Assembly: GCA_964496575.1 (NCBI GenBank)
Contig: CAZCAC010000037.1
Coordinates: forward strand, 8,035 to 72,034
Origin: CAZCAC01 sp964496575
GTDB lineage: Bacteria > Planctomycetota > UBA1135 > GCA-002686595
Direction of reading: 5' to 3'
DNA length: 64,000 bases
Part shown: piece by piece, positions 16,954-33,459 of the stretch
How the letters are laid out: the number at the start of each line of letters is the position of its first letter
Numbering within the stretch: the first letter of the stretch is position 1
Notes under the pieces: generated by a model
What the model was told of the DNA's origin: nothing
Database searches by the model: none
What the model saw: the letters and a program-made list of their open reading frames with translations, nothing else
Program-made: the position numbers and the translations under genes

Positions 16954-18873
16954 ATGAAACGAGCCAAGACCATCCTCTTTCTCACCGTCGTCGTCGTCGG
17001 GGTCGCCGGGTTCTTCCTCGGGCGCGCGTCCGCGCCGGAGGGCGCGAGCGGCCATGATCACACCGCCGAGGCACCGGCCGCCGCGCCGGTCACCTGGACC
17101 TGCTCGATGCACCCGCAGGTGCGGCTGCCCGGTCCGGGTCAGTGTCCGATCTGCTTCATGGACCTGACACCCGCGTCGGAAGGAGACGACGAGGACCTCG
17201 GGCCGCGAGTCCTGAGGATGACCGAGTCCGCGGCGGCGCTGGCCGAGATCGTCACCGCGCCCGTCGAGCGGCGCGAGGTGACGCGATCCGTGCCGCTGGT
17301 CGGCAAGGTCGCCTTCGACGAGACGCGCGTCTCGACCCTCACCACCTGGGTGCCGGGCCGGCTCGAGCGGCTCTTCGTCGACTTCACCGGAGTCGCCGTG
17401 CGCGAGGGGGATCACCTCGTCGAGATCTACAGCCCGACCCTGTACAGCGCCCAGCAGGAGCTCCTGCAGGCGATCGCCACGGCGAAGAAGCTGGAGGCGA
17501 GCTCGCTCGAGATCCTGCGCACCACCTCCGACCGGACGGTCGTCTCGGCGCGCGAGCGGCTGCGTCTCTTCGGGCTGACCGAGGCGCAGGTCGCCGAGGT
17601 GGTCGAGCGCGGCAGCCCCAGTGAGCAGGTGACCCTGCACGCGCCCAGCGGCGGCATCGTCATCCACAAGAACGCGCTCGAGGGGATGTACGTCGACGAG
17701 GGGACGCAGATCTACACCATCGCCGACCTCTCGCGGGTGTGGGTCCTGCTCGACGCCTACGAGTCGGACCTCGCCTGGCTGCGCTACGGCCAGGACGTGA
17801 CCTTCGAGGCGCAGGCCTTCCCCGGCGAGACCTTCCGGGGCACGGTGGCCTTCATCGATCCCGTGCTCGACGACCGCACGCGCACCGTCAAGGTGCGGCT
17901 GATCGTCGAGAACGAGGGGCTCCGGCTGAAGCCCGACATGTTCGTCTCCGCGACGGCCGAGGCGAAGCTCGACCGGCGGGGGCGGGTCGTCGACGCGGAC
18001 CTCGCCGCGCGCTGGATGTGCCCGATGCACCCCGAGATCGTCGCCGACGAGCTCGAGGCGTGCAGCGAGTGCGGCATGGACCTCGTGCCCGCGGCCGAGC
18101 TCGGTTTCGTCCCGCCCGACGAGTCCGCCAAGCTGCCGCTGGTGATCCCGGCCACCGCGCCGCTCTTCACCGGCGAGCGCTCGGTCGTCTACGTCCGTGT
18201 GCCGGGAATGGAGAAGCCGACGTTCGAGGGACGGATGGTCACCCTCGGCCCGCGCGCCGGCGACTGGTACGTCGTCCGACTCGGGCTCGCCGAGGGCGAG
18301 GAGGTGGTCGTGCACGGCAACTTCAAGATCGACAGCGAGCTGCAGATCCGCGCGAAGCCGAGCATGATGGCCCCCGACCCCGCGGACGCCGATCCGCCGC
18401 CGCTGCCGCAGGAGTCGCCGGTGCGTTTCCGGGAGCAGCTCGGACTCGCCCTCGCGCCCTGCCTCCGGCTGCAGACCGCCTTCGCCGCCGACGGGGACGA
18501 TCCGGAGGCCGCGCGCGCGACCCTCGAGGCCCTGCGTGCGATCGATTCGAGCGCGCTCGAGCAGGAGGCGCTCACCGTCTGGTACGAGCTCTGGCCGGAG
18601 CTCCTCGAAGCGGCGAACGCCCTCGCCGGGGCGCCCGATCTCGAGCAGCGCCGCGTCGCGCTCTATCCCTTCACCGAGGCGCTGGTCGTCGTGCTCGACG
18701 TCTTCGACTACGCGCGCGAGGAGGGCCGCGTCGGTCTCTTCCACTGCCCGATGGCCTTCGACGACACCGGAGCGGACTGGATCCAGGAGGGCGACACGGT
18801 CGCCAATCCCTACTTCGGCTCGGCGATGCTGCGCTGCGGCACGAAGACTCGCGTCCTGGAATCGGTGGAGTAG
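16954..18873 (+). CDS. cusB: Periplasmic adaptor of heavy-metal RND efflux, CusB-like, with two heavy-metal-binding domains
   Basis: Membrane-fusion protein linking the inner-membrane pump to the outer-membrane channel, 639 residues. An N-terminal anchor (FLTVVVVGVAGFFLG) is followed by a heavy-metal-binding domain at ~47-72 (C-S-M-H-P, then PGQCPICFMDL). The core membrane-fusion fold spans ~90-340 (HLVEIYSPTLYSAQQELLQA near 150; HAPSGGIVIHK near 228). A second metal-binding domain lies at ~353-379 (WMCPMHPEI, then CSECGMDLVPA). The C-terminus (~490-639) is a DUF3347-like domain with FHCPMAF and NPYFGSAMLRCG. The Cys/Met/His content suggests Cu(I)/Ag(I). It lies between cusC- and cusA-like genes. 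Confidence 0.94.
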   Translation: MKRAKTILFLTVVVVGVAGFFLGRASAPEGASGHDHTAEAPAAAPVTWTCSMHPQVRLPGPGQCPICFMDLTPASEGDDEDLGPRVLRMTESAAALAEIVTAPVERREVTRSVPLVGKVAFDETRVSTLTTWVPGRLERLFVDFTGVAVREGDHLVEIYSPTLYSAQQELLQAIATAKKLEASSLEILRTTSDRTVVSARERLRLFGLTEAQVAEVVERGSPSEQVTLHAPSGGIVIHKNALEGMYVDEGTQIYTIADLSRVWVLLDAYESDLAWLRYGQDVTFEAQAFPGETFRGTVAFIDPVLDDRTRTVKVRLIVENEGLRLKPDMFVSATAEAKLDRRGRVVDADLAARWMCPMHPEIVADELEACSECGMDLVPAAELGFVPPDESAKLPLVIPATAPLFTGERSVVYVRVPGMEKPTFEGRMVTLGPRAGDWYVVRLGLAEGEEVVVHGNFKIDSELQIRAKPSMMAPDPADADPPPLPQESPVRFREQLGLALAPCLRLQTAFAADGDDPEAARATLEALRAIDSSALEQEALTVWYELWPELLEAANALAGAPDLEQRRVALYPFTEALVVVLDVFDYAREEGRVGLFHCPMAFDDTGADWIQEGDTVANPYFGSAMLRCGTKTRVLESVE

Positions 18874-18886
18874 GAGAGGTAAAGCC

Positions 18887-22558
<3,672 letters not shown>

Positions 22559-22607
22559 CGGAGGTCAGAACGACGGTCGAAGACCGCAAGGCCCGGACGG
22601 CACGGTT

Positions 22608-24242
22608 CTACCGGCCCCCGAGGAGCGCTCGTCTCAACCTCCAGAGGTGGTGGAACAGCCGCGCCTCCAGGCGGGCTCCGAGCGAGAGGTGGCTGCCATC
22701 CGCCAGCCGTCTCCCGGCCCGCCTCTCCCAGAAGCCGCGGAAGCCGCGCGTCAGCCCGCAGTCGAGGGAGACGTAGTGATGGTACATCTTGCGCGCCTCG
22801 GCGACCCTCGGCGGGATCTTGCCGAGCCAGGTCTCATCGAGGTGGTACTCGCCGATCGAACCCCACTCCTCGATCGCCTCCGGGGGGGCATAGCCGATCC
22901 CGATGGCCTGGTCCCACATCGTGGAGCCGGGGATGGGGCGGTAGGGCCAGACGGTCGGGCGCGCGAGAGGCGCCGCGACGTGCAGGCGGCGAGCCTGGTC
23001 GATCGTCGCCAGCATCGAGTCTGCATCCTCGTGCGGGTAGCCGATGACGTACGTCACCGACGCGCAGACACCACGCCGGTCCATCTCGACCGCGGCCTCG
23101 ATGTTCTGATCGCCGGTGATCCGCTTGCCGATCCGGGACATCGTCTCATCGGTTCCAGCCTCTGCTCCGATCTCGGCGATGTAGAGGCCCGACTCCGCGA
23201 GGGCGTCCAGCGTGCGCTCGTCGTAGTCGAGGATCGAGGGTGTCTCGAAAAACGCGTTGTACTTGAAGCGCAGATCCCGCTCGAGCAGGCCCTCCGCGAG
23301 CTCGCGAACACGCCGCTCGTGCACGCCGAAGTTCGCGTCGTGGAAGCGTACGACATCGAACTTCCAGCGTTCCTTCAGCTCTTCGAGGTCATCGAGGATC
23401 CGCTCGGCCGGCATCGACTTCCAACGACGGTGACTGACGTGTGGCGAGCAGCAGAACTCGCAGGGCTCCGGGCAGCCGAAGCTTGAGTAATACGAGATGC
23501 CGAAGTATGGCGCCTGCTCCGAGCCCATCGACCGTGGCGCAGGCAGGCGCAGCTCGTCATTCCAGCTGTCCTCACGGAGCTGGTGCAGCTTGTAGGACTC
23601 GATATCGATCAGGTGCCAGGGCGTGCGGGGGATGTCACTCCAGCTCGCCGCGTGCCGGGTCTCGGTCTCGATGACTTCGCCCTCGCGCAAGACCGCGAGC
23701 CCCGGTATGGAGTCGAGCGGCTCGCCGTTGTCGATCGCGCGAACGACCTCCCGGAAGGTGAACTCACCCTGGCCGAGGACGACACACTCGTACAACCCCG
23801 TGCGCAGCTGCAGGCCGGGTTCCACCGAGGCGAACCAGCCGCCGATGACGGCCGGGAGATCGGGGTAGCGGTGCTTGACCTTCCTGGTGACCCTGAACCC
23901 GTCCTTGACCATGTGGCCCAGGATCCCGGTGGTGCCGTAGAGGAAGGCGTTCTCACATGCGGCGAGCACTCGTCGATGGGCCTCATCGGCCGAGTAGAGG
24001 CTGCCGTCGATGATCTCGACCTCGTAGCCATCCTGGAGGGGGAAGCCGGAGATCGCGAGCATCTCCAGCGGAAGCAAGTCCCTGCTCGAGGGCAGGCCCA
24101 GGCTCTCATCGACCTGCTGGGGCCGGTAGAGGACGATCTTCCTGCTGGCTCGGATCACTGATGTCCGGAAGCTGGTGGTCGGGGGAGACAGGGAGTTCTG
24201 CGGTCCATCAGCGAGAGTACCCCATGGTGGGAGATTGCGCAA
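22608..24242 (-). CDS. B12-binding-type radical SAM protein
   Basis: A 544-residue enzyme with a Rossmann-like N-terminal half typical of cobalamin-binding radical SAM proteins (residues ~35-200; GYEVEIIDGSLYS, then AVIGGWFASVEPGL and VVLGQGEFTFREV). The radical SAM core starts with the [4Fe-4S] motif SSFGCPEPCEFCCSP near 255 (C-x3-C-x2-C) and continues with FHDANFGVH, IGAEAGTDETMSRIGKR and VIGYPHEDADSM. It resembles BchE/hopanoid-C2-methylase-like and P-methylase-like proteins, but no substrate can be assigned. It is divergent from the GNAT-like gene at 24519, with a second radical SAM gene beyond. Gene ends are convergent with cusA. Confidence 0.9.
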   Translation of the reverse strand: MRNLPPWGTLADGPQNSLSPPTTSFRTSVIRASRKIVLYRPQQVDESLGLPSSRDLLPLEMLAISGFPLQDGYEVEIIDGSLYSADEAHRRVLAACENAFLYGTTGILGHMVKDGFRVTRKVKHRYPDLPAVIGGWFASVEPGLQLRTGLYECVVLGQGEFTFREVVRAIDNGEPLDSIPGLAVLREGEVIETETRHAASWSDIPRTPWHLIDIESYKLHQLREDSWNDELRLPAPRSMGSEQAPYFGISYYSSFGCPEPCEFCCSPHVSHRRWKSMPAERILDDLEELKERWKFDVVRFHDANFGVHERRVRELAEGLLERDLRFKYNAFFETPSILDYDERTLDALAESGLYIAEIGAEAGTDETMSRIGKRITGDQNIEAAVEMDRRGVCASVTYVIGYPHEDADSMLATIDQARRLHVAAPLARPTVWPYRPIPGSTMWDQAIGIGYAPPEAIEEWGSIGEYHLDETWLGKIPPRVAEARKMYHHYVSLDCGLTRGFRGFWERRAGRRLADGSHLSLGARLEARLFHHLWRLRRALLGGR

Positions 24243-24518
24243 AGCAGCTCCTTCGCGTGGAAGGACCGAGACGAAGCACGAGTCAGGCTGACAGATCGCT
24301 CCATATCCCTTACCCTGGCAAGATGAGGATTCTCGCGGAGGGGCCCGGCCGGCTCGCGGTCAAGGTCGGGGCCGCAAGAGTTGAGTGGCGCGATCGGTCT
24401 GCGCGGCGCGATGGTGGTACGGGACTTTCGTTCTACCCGCGCAACTCCGAACAGGAGTGTGTCTGGCCCAGGGGCGAGCTCGACTGGAACCGTGATCGAT
24501 GGGGAGGGAACTTCGAGA

Positions 24519-25598
24519 GTGGAAACGAATGACCGGCCCTTTCATCTGCGGCCGATGGGGCCAGATGAGTATCCGATCCTGATCAGGATCTTCAACGAGG
24601 TCTTTCACAAGAGCAAGGACACGCGCACCCTCGAGTGGAAGTACCGGGACAACCCGCACGGAGCATCCGTGGTCTGGGTCGCGGAGAGCCCGGCTCGGGA
24701 GGTCGTGGGTTCGCTCGCCTTCGTGCCCCGCCGAATCTGCATCAGGGGCCGGGAGTACACGACCCTCCTGGCCGCCGACGGCATGATACTTCCCGGGTGG
24801 CAGCACCAGGGCATCTTCGCGAGCCTGCTCGACATCCTGTTCGAGGAATCCTGGTCATTGGGTGCGCCAATGGTCATTGCCTTCTCCGGGCGACGCTCGG
24901 TCAGGGGACTAATCAGCACCAACTGGAAGCGGGTCGGCCTGTCGCTGGAGCTGGTTCTGCCTCTCCAGGGCGAGTATCTGTTCAAGGCGGTCGTGCGCAG
25001 AGTGCCTTTCTCCGAGCGCATGGCGCGTGGAGTCGGCGGTCTCCTGCTCAGGCGGGGAAGGTTGAGGAGGCTCCTGACCCGGTCCCTCTCGAGTGAGATA
25101 AGGCCGATCCGGCGCTTCGACGAGGCCCTCGCCGAGGCCGGGACCCGGGCGTTGCAGAACCTCCCCGTGTTCCTGGTTCGCGACACGGCCTTCCTGAACT
25201 GGCGATACGTGGACAATCCCACGGGTCGACACAGGGTGTTCGGGGCCTATGAGGATTCCAGGCCGGTCGGGTACCTGGTCATGGAGACGCACGGCGGGCG
25301 TTCCTTCATCGCGGATCTCGTCGCTCGCGAGCCCGAGATCCGCGAGGATCTCCTGGCCACAGCGGTGCAGCAGGGCCTGGAGGAGGGAGGGCAGATGCTG
25401 GGCTGCATGGCCCTCGAGGGGGATGGGATCGGTGCCTTTCTCCTCGAACAGCGCTTCAAGTGTCTCCCCCGGCCCGGGCTCCTGCCGTTCATGATCAAGA
25501 TGGCTCCGGACGTGGAGGACTTCGATACGGACATGGCCGACCCCGGCACCTGGTATCTCGCGCACGGGGACCGGGATACGGAGCACATGACTCCCTGA
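24519..25598 (+). CDS. GNAT-like acyltransferase domain protein
   Basis: A 359-residue protein. GTG 24519 is preferred because ggggaggg lies at 24501-24508 just upstream and similarity-like character begins at VETNDRPFHLRPMGPDEYP; longer starts exist at 24381 and 24408. Residues 1-150 look like a GNAT N-acyltransferase (FNEVFHKSKDTRTLEWKYRDN, then GSLAFVPRRICIRG, LAADGMILPGWQHQGIFASLL). This is the pattern of GNAT proteins that occur in exopolysaccharide and surface-glycan loci. A second half repeats the W-x-Y-x-D-N-P motif (LNWRYVDNPTGRHRVFG), suggesting a duplicated fold. Substrate unknown. It is between two radical SAM genes and ends 5 bp before repeat element copy 1. Confidence 0.75.
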   Translation: METNDRPFHLRPMGPDEYPILIRIFNEVFHKSKDTRTLEWKYRDNPHGASVVWVAESPAREVVGSLAFVPRRICIRGREYTTLLAADGMILPGWQHQGIFASLLDILFEESWSLGAPMVIAFSGRRSVRGLISTNWKRVGLSLELVLPLQGEYLFKAVVRRVPFSERMARGVGGLLLRRGRLRRLLTRSLSSEIRPIRRFDEALAEAGTRALQNLPVFLVRDTAFLNWRYVDNPTGRHRVFGAYEDSRPVGYLVMETHGGRSFIADLVAREPEIREDLLATAVQQGLEEGGQMLGCMALEGDGIGAFLLEQRFKCLPRPGLLPFMIKMAPDVEDFDTDMADPGTWYLAHGDRDTEHMTP

Positions 25599-25602
25599 TC
25601 TA

Positions 25603-25724
25603 CTACTCGGAGTCGGTTTCTGCGCGTTGCGCGCAGAAAGCAGGCTGGGAGGGCACCAGATGCCCTCGAGAATCGTGATCCGAACGGTCTGTTGACCGGT
25701 TGGGTTGCGGGCGTCAGCCCGCGC
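25603..25724 (+). repeat. Dispersed hairpin element, copy 1
   Basis: A 122-bp element beginning CTACTCGG and ending CAGCCCGCGC. It contains a 9-10 bp hairpin (TTCTGCGCG, loop ttg, CGCGCAGAA) near its start and a 6-bp hairpin (GCGGGC, loop gtca, GCCCGC) at its end. It fills the junction between the convergent GNAT-like and radical SAM/SPASM genes, abutting the stop codon at 25729. It matches copies at 35860-35980 (same strand) and 45287-45407 (opposite strand), with the best identity in the two hairpins and in the TTGACCGGTTGGGTTGC segment. No open reading frame is conserved through it. Confidence 0.92.
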
Positions 25725-25728
25725 TACG

Positions 25729-26688
25729 TTACTCGCCCTCGAAGAGCTTCTTGACGGTACAGGGGGCCGCTCCCCGGCGCAGGTGCCCTCTCACGAACTC
25801 CCTGTGCTCACGTGATCGCCAAACCTTCCGGAAGCCGCCATCTTCGAGCACGTTGCCGAACGACCCCTCCGAGTTCCAGCAGCCCCGCATGCACGGCACC
25901 ACGTCGCCATTCCAGAGAATCGTGGCGCGATAGAGCTCGGGGCAGACCCGCGTTTCGGGACACAGGCCGACCGCGTCCTGCTCTTCCCGGCGGGTGGAGA
26001 TCGTCTTCGGTAGGTACTCGCGAGCGAGCTCCTCGAAGTCTCCGTCGACCTTTCCCAGGCCGAGATGGATCGGCCGGTCGACGATCCTGTCGACCCCGGT
26101 CTCGGCTGCCCAGCGCTCCAGGAGCTTCCGTTGCCCGACGTTGAAGCGCAGCGTCAGGTTCTGGACGAAGATGCTCGGCCTGGACGAGCTCCGTCGTCGT
26201 CGCTCCCGGCACAGCGTCTCGATGGCCGCCCGCACGCGGTGGAAATCACTTCCTTCGCGATAGCGAACATGCGTCTCCTCGTCCGCTCCGTCCAGGCAGA
26301 TGGTGATCGAGGTCAGCCCGGAGCGAAAGACGTCGTCGATGTGCTGATCCAGAAGCTGCCCGTTGGTCGTGAAGGTGCAGCGCAGTCCGACGCCCTCCGC
26401 ATGGCGAACCATGTCGAAGAAGCTCTCGTTCAACAGGCTCTCGCCCAGGAGGTGCATCACCAGGCCGTCGGCGAAGAGACGGAGCTCGTTGGCAATCTGC
26501 TCGAAGGCTCCGAGCTCCATCGAGCCCCGCTGACGCGGGTGATTGGGTTGTATGCACAGCGGGCAGCGCAGATTGCAGCGATTCGTCGGCTCCACGAACA
26601 CGTGCCGGGGCAACCGCCGGCAGAGCAACCAGGCGGCCAGTCCCGGGGGCATTGCCTGGAGTGAGCGACGGAATAGCTTGCTATTCAT
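25729..26688 (-). CDS. Radical SAM/SPASM domain protein
   Basis: A 319-residue enzyme. The start at 26688 (MNSKLFRRSLQ) is chosen because an upstream extension is basic and low-complexity. The radical SAM [4Fe-4S] motif is EPTNRCNLRCPLC near residues 33-45 (C-x3-C-x2-C). A SPASM-type C-terminus carries additional Cys (GLCPETRVCPELY, VVPCMRGCWN, APCTVKKL) that would bind auxiliary Fe-S clusters. SPASM enzymes modify peptides (RiPPs), heme-like precursors or sugars; no precursor peptide is evident here. The gene is convergent with the GNAT-like gene, with repeat element copy 1 in the junction. Function inferred at superfamily level only. Confidence 0.87.
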   Translation of the reverse strand: MNSKLFRRSLQAMPPGLAAWLLCRRLPRHVFVEPTNRCNLRCPLCIQPNHPRQRGSMELGAFEQIANELRLFADGLVMHLLGESLLNESFFDMVRHAEGVGLRCTFTTNGQLLDQHIDDVFRSGLTSITICLDGADEETHVRYREGSDFHRVRAAIETLCRERRRRSSSRPSIFVQNLTLRFNVGQRKLLERWAAETGVDRIVDRPIHLGLGKVDGDFEELAREYLPKTISTRREEQDAVGLCPETRVCPELYRATILWNGDVVPCMRGCWNSEGSFGNVLEDGGFRKVWRSREHREFVRGHLRRGAAPCTVKKLFEGE

Positions 26689-26953
26689 GGGCGAGCTCGG
26701 GGATGCCTTCAGGGAGAGCTGGTGCCTCGCCACCTCACACGAGCGATGGCTGGAACCTCCTTCCACATTAACCGAAATCGAAGATGCCGGGGCGAGTTTC
26801 CTCCCACGTGGTCCGAGGGCGTCGGTGCAGGAAGGGAAGCTCTCGAGGTCGTCGCGGCGCTGAACCTGCCGAGCCGAAGAGAGAATCACCAGAAAACTCC
26901 CAGTGGGGTTTGTCCTGGAGCGGCCCGGATGGAGAATCGCCCCGGAGCCCCTG

Positions 26954-27796
26954 ATGAAAGCGACCATTGCTACGTGGAAGAGGGGCCGGGTCCACGCCTG
27001 GCTCCGGGTCCTGCTGGTCCTCGCCCTCGCTCTCGCGAGCGGGTGCAAGGTCCTCGCCGGCCGTCCCGCGCGCTTCGTGCGCAACGAGGTGATCATCGTC
27101 GGCAGCCTCGGCGAGCGGCACCTGCGCCGCCAGGGCGGAGGCGGTGGTGGTAGTTTTGACCTCGACCGACTCGAGCGCTTGCTCCGCGACCTCGACCCGC
27201 ACCGCGTCTTCTGCGAGGTCCCCCCCGATCGCTTCGGCAGCACCTGGCACGAGTTCGTGTACACCGCCACGGTGGAGGACGAGCGCCTGAACGAGCTGCC
27301 CGAGGTCACCGAGGCCCTCTACCCCCTGGCCCTCGAAGGGCGGATCCGGCTGGTGCCGTGCTCCGCCTGGACTCCCGAGGTCGCCGCACGGCGGGCGAGC
27401 CTGCTCGAGCAGTGGCAGATCACGCGGCCCGCCGACACCCGGGAGGTGGACAAGGCCCGCAACCTCGCGCTGGAGCGGATCGCGCTGGAGGGGCTGGAGA
27501 GCGACCCGCTCGGCGTGAACAGTGAGCGCTACGATGCGATCGTCGCCGAGGCGATGCAGCCCTACGAGCGCCTCCTCGACCGCGACCTCGGCACCGGCGG
27601 ATGGCGGGAGAGCAACCTCGCCCACTACACGCTGATCGAGGCGGCCCTCGACGACTGTGCCGGCGAGGGGCTGCGGGTGGTGATCCTGTTCAGCGCCTGG
27701 AACAAATATCGACTGCTGGAGCTGCTCTCCAGCCGAAGAGGTATCGAGCTGCTCACCGTCGCCGAGGCGCTCGAGCGCGGCTCGAGCCGCCCCTGA
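26954..27796 (+). CDS. Putative lipoprotein with a TraB/ChaN-like fold
   Basis: A 280-residue protein. ATG 26954 leads into a lipoprotein signal (VLLVLALALASGC, lipobox near residue 31). The next block, VIIVGSLGERHL, followed by FDLDRLERLLRDLDPHRVFCEVPPDRF near 68-94, recalls the G-T-x-H ... PDxVxxEL pattern of TraB/PrgY/ChaN/EreA-like domains, although GTxH is not intact (G-S-L-G-E-R-H). No catalytic residue can be assigned. It ends 30 bp before metH and may be co-transcribed with it, but nothing links it to methionine metabolism. The lipoprotein call is firm, the fold is tentative. Confidence 0.7.
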   Translation: MKATIATWKRGRVHAWLRVLLVLALALASGCKVLAGRPARFVRNEVIIVGSLGERHLRRQGGGGGGSFDLDRLERLLRDLDPHRVFCEVPPDRFGSTWHEFVYTATVEDERLNELPEVTEALYPLALEGRIRLVPCSAWTPEVAARRASLLEQWQITRPADTREVDKARNLALERIALEGLESDPLGVNSERYDAIVAEAMQPYERLLDRDLGTGGWRESNLAHYTLIEAALDDCAGEGLRVVILFSAWNKYRLLELLSSRRGIELLTVAEALERGSSRP

Positions 27797-27826
27797 ACGA
27801 CTCCCCCTTCGATCACGATCACGATC

Positions 27827-31560
<3,734 letters not shown>

Positions 31561-31567
<7 letters not shown>

Positions 31568-31740
31568 AGAGGAGCGACGCGGAGCGCCTTGGCCCACTTC
31601 GCCACGTCGACCCGGTCGGTGGCTCCCGGGGCGGGAATCAGCGGGTCCTCGGCGGGCTCGATCGTCTCCTGGGCGGGTGTGGCCCAGATCAGGGTCACGG
31701 CCGCGAGGGCGGCCAGGGTCGCTGCCGAAAGGGTCTTCAT
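31561..31740 (-). CDS. Small exported peptide antisense to metH end
   Basis: A 59-residue open frame starting ATG 31740 and ending TAA at 31561-31563, overlapping the metH stop by seven bases in tail-to-tail orientation. It begins with a textbook signal peptide (MKTLSAATLAALAAVTL, cleavage near TPAQ). The predicted mature peptide of ~35 residues is acidic then basic (ETIEPAEDPLIPAPG, then VDVAKWAKALRVAPLQ). The signal peptide and the length of the gap after metH support a real gene; there is no strong RBS and no recognised family. It is divergent from the M28 peptidase gene starting at 31917. Confidence 0.6.
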
Positions 31741-31916
31741 CGTGATCTGCCTGTCAGGATCAAGGTCGTCTCAGGTTGGTGATCGGGGGGTTGCGCCGGA
31801 TTACGAAGCTCGCCGGGGAGTGTTGGCGGCTGAAAAGAGCGTCCGGGGGCGGTTCCTTGACCCCGTGCCGGAGATCGCTGAGAGTGCCGCGGCCCCCACC
31901 CACACCGAGGAGAATC

Positions 31917-33320
31917 GTGCCCCGAACCGCCCTGATCACGCCCCTCCTGGGCCTTCTCGCCGCCGCCGCCTGCCGGAGCCCGATCGCCCCGATCGCCGAA
32001 CGCCAGGAGGACGCCGACCGGATCGTCGCCGAGGCGCTCGTCGCCGGCCGCGCGTACGAGAGTCTCGCCGAGCTGTGCCGGGTCGCCCCCCACCGGCTCG
32101 CCGGCTCCGCCGGGTCGGAGGCGGCGATCTCCTGGGCGCAGCGGACGATGGCGGCCGAGGGACTGGAGCGGGTGCGCCTCGAGGCGTGCTTCGTGACGCG
32201 CTGGGATCGAGGCGAGGTGGAGCGGTTGACGATCACCTCGCCCCCCCAGTTCGCCGGCACCGAGCTGCCGATCCTGGCCCTCGGCGGCAGCGTGGCGACC
32301 CCGCCGGGGGGCGTCGAAGGGGAGGTGCTCGTGGTGCGCTCGCTCGAGGAGCTGGATGAGACGGCCCGGGGCAAGGTGGTGCTCTTCGACCGCCCGATGG
32401 ACGAGGCCCGGGTGAGCACCTTCTCGGCCTACGGCGGAGCGGTGGATCAGCGGGTGCACGGAGCCGCGCGGGCGGCGGAGTACGGCGCGGTCGCGTCGGT
32501 GACGAGGTCGATGACCACGCGGCGCGACGACGTCCCCCACACCGGCACGATGCGCTACGCCGAGGGTGGCGACCGGATCCCCGCGGTGTGCGTCAGCACG
32601 AACGGCGCGGATCGAATCGCCGCGCTGGTCGCGGGCGGGGCCCAGGTGCGGGTCCGGCTCGAGCTCGACTGCGAGCGCCTCGCCGACGCGCCTTCGTGGA
32701 ACGTGATCGGCGAGCTGCTCGGGAGCGAGCTTCCCGACGAGGTGATCGTCCTCGGCGCCCACCTCGACGCCTGGGACGTCGGCCACGGCGCACACGACGA
32801 CGGAGCGGGTTGCGTACAGGTGATCGAGGCGGTGCGCCTCTTGAAGTTCCTCGGCCTGCGGCCGCGCCGGACGATCCGCTGCGTGCTCTTCATGAACGAG
32901 GAGTACGGACTCTCCGGCGCGCTCGCCTACTACGAGGCGCACCGCGCGGAGATGCCGCAGCACGTGATGGCGCTCGAGTCCGACAGCGGCGGTTTCACGC
33001 CGCGCGGGTTCACGACCGACGGCAATCCGGAGGCGCTGGAGATCCTGCGGGCGGCGGCGGCGCTGCTCGCGGGAACGGGCGCCGAGACGGTGGAGCGCGG
33101 CGGCGGCGGGGCGGATATCGGCCCGATGGCGGCGAGCGGCGTGCCGCTGGTCGGGTATCGAGTCGACACGCAGCGCTACTTCGATCTGCACCACAGCCCC
33201 GAGGACACGATCGACAAGGTCCACGAACGCGAGCTGCACCTGGGTGCGGCGGCGATCGCGGTGCTCGCCTGGGTGGTGGCGGATCTGCCGGAGCGGTTGC
33301 CGCGGGATCCGGGCGAATAG
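31917..33320 (+). CDS. M28 family metallo-aminopeptidase lipoprotein
   Basis: An exported di-zinc peptidase, 467 residues. GTG 31917 follows gaggaga at 31908-31914 and starts a lipoprotein signal (ALITPLLGLLAAAAC, lipobox at ~16-19). A PA-like domain may occupy ~95-240. The catalytic domain carries the M28 ligands in order: GAHLDAWDVGHGAHDDGAG near 279-297 (His, bridging Asp), NEEYG near 326 (catalytic and metal Glu), ESDSGG near 352 (Asp) and HHSPEDTID near 424 (His). This matches glutamate-carboxypeptidase/Q-type (CPQ) exopeptidases. The role is probably scavenging of peptides in the periplasm or at the surface. It is convergent with the flotillin gene, with a hairpin and a low-complexity tract between. 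Confidence 0.93.
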   Translation: MPRTALITPLLGLLAAAACRSPIAPIAERQEDADRIVAEALVAGRAYESLAELCRVAPHRLAGSAGSEAAISWAQRTMAAEGLERVRLEACFVTRWDRGEVERLTITSPPQFAGTELPILALGGSVATPPGGVEGEVLVVRSLEELDETARGKVVLFDRPMDEARVSTFSAYGGAVDQRVHGAARAAEYGAVASVTRSMTTRRDDVPHTGTMRYAEGGDRIPAVCVSTNGADRIAALVAGGAQVRVRLELDCERLADAPSWNVIGELLGSELPDEVIVLGAHLDAWDVGHGAHDDGAGCVQVIEAVRLLKFLGLRPRRTIRCVLFMNEEYGLSGALAYYEAHRAEMPQHVMALESDSGGFTPRGFTTDGNPEALEILRAAAALLAGTGAETVERGGGGADIGPMAASGVPLVGYRVDTQRYFDLHHSPEDTIDKVHERELHLGAAAIAVLAWVVADLPERLPRDPGE

Positions 33321-33344
33321 GTCGTTCCGGAGTCTGGGATCGGG

Positions 33345-33436
33345 ACGCGGAGGAAGCGGAGAACGCGGTGGTTTCACGCAGAGCTCGCGGAGAGCCAGAC
33401 CGACGCCGAGGGAGCAGAGAGCGCGGTGAGTTCACG
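33345..33436 (-). repeat. CTCTGCG-type low-complexity tract, second copy
   Basis: Read on the minus strand, this tract consists of CTCTCTGCTCCCTCGGCG, then GGTCTGGCTCTCCGCG, CTCTGCGTGAAACC and TTCTCCGCTTCCTCCGCG units. It is related to the tract at 6105-6177 and, like it, sits between convergent gene ends (M28 peptidase and flotillin). There is no plausible coding frame. Confidence 0.5.
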
Positions 33437-33459
33437 GACGGCGTCAATCACGTACGGCA

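Noticed and set aside
27797..27826. Possible cobalamin riboswitch before metH
   Set aside because: The gap is only 30 bp, too short for a B12 riboswitch, and no B12-box-like sequence is present.
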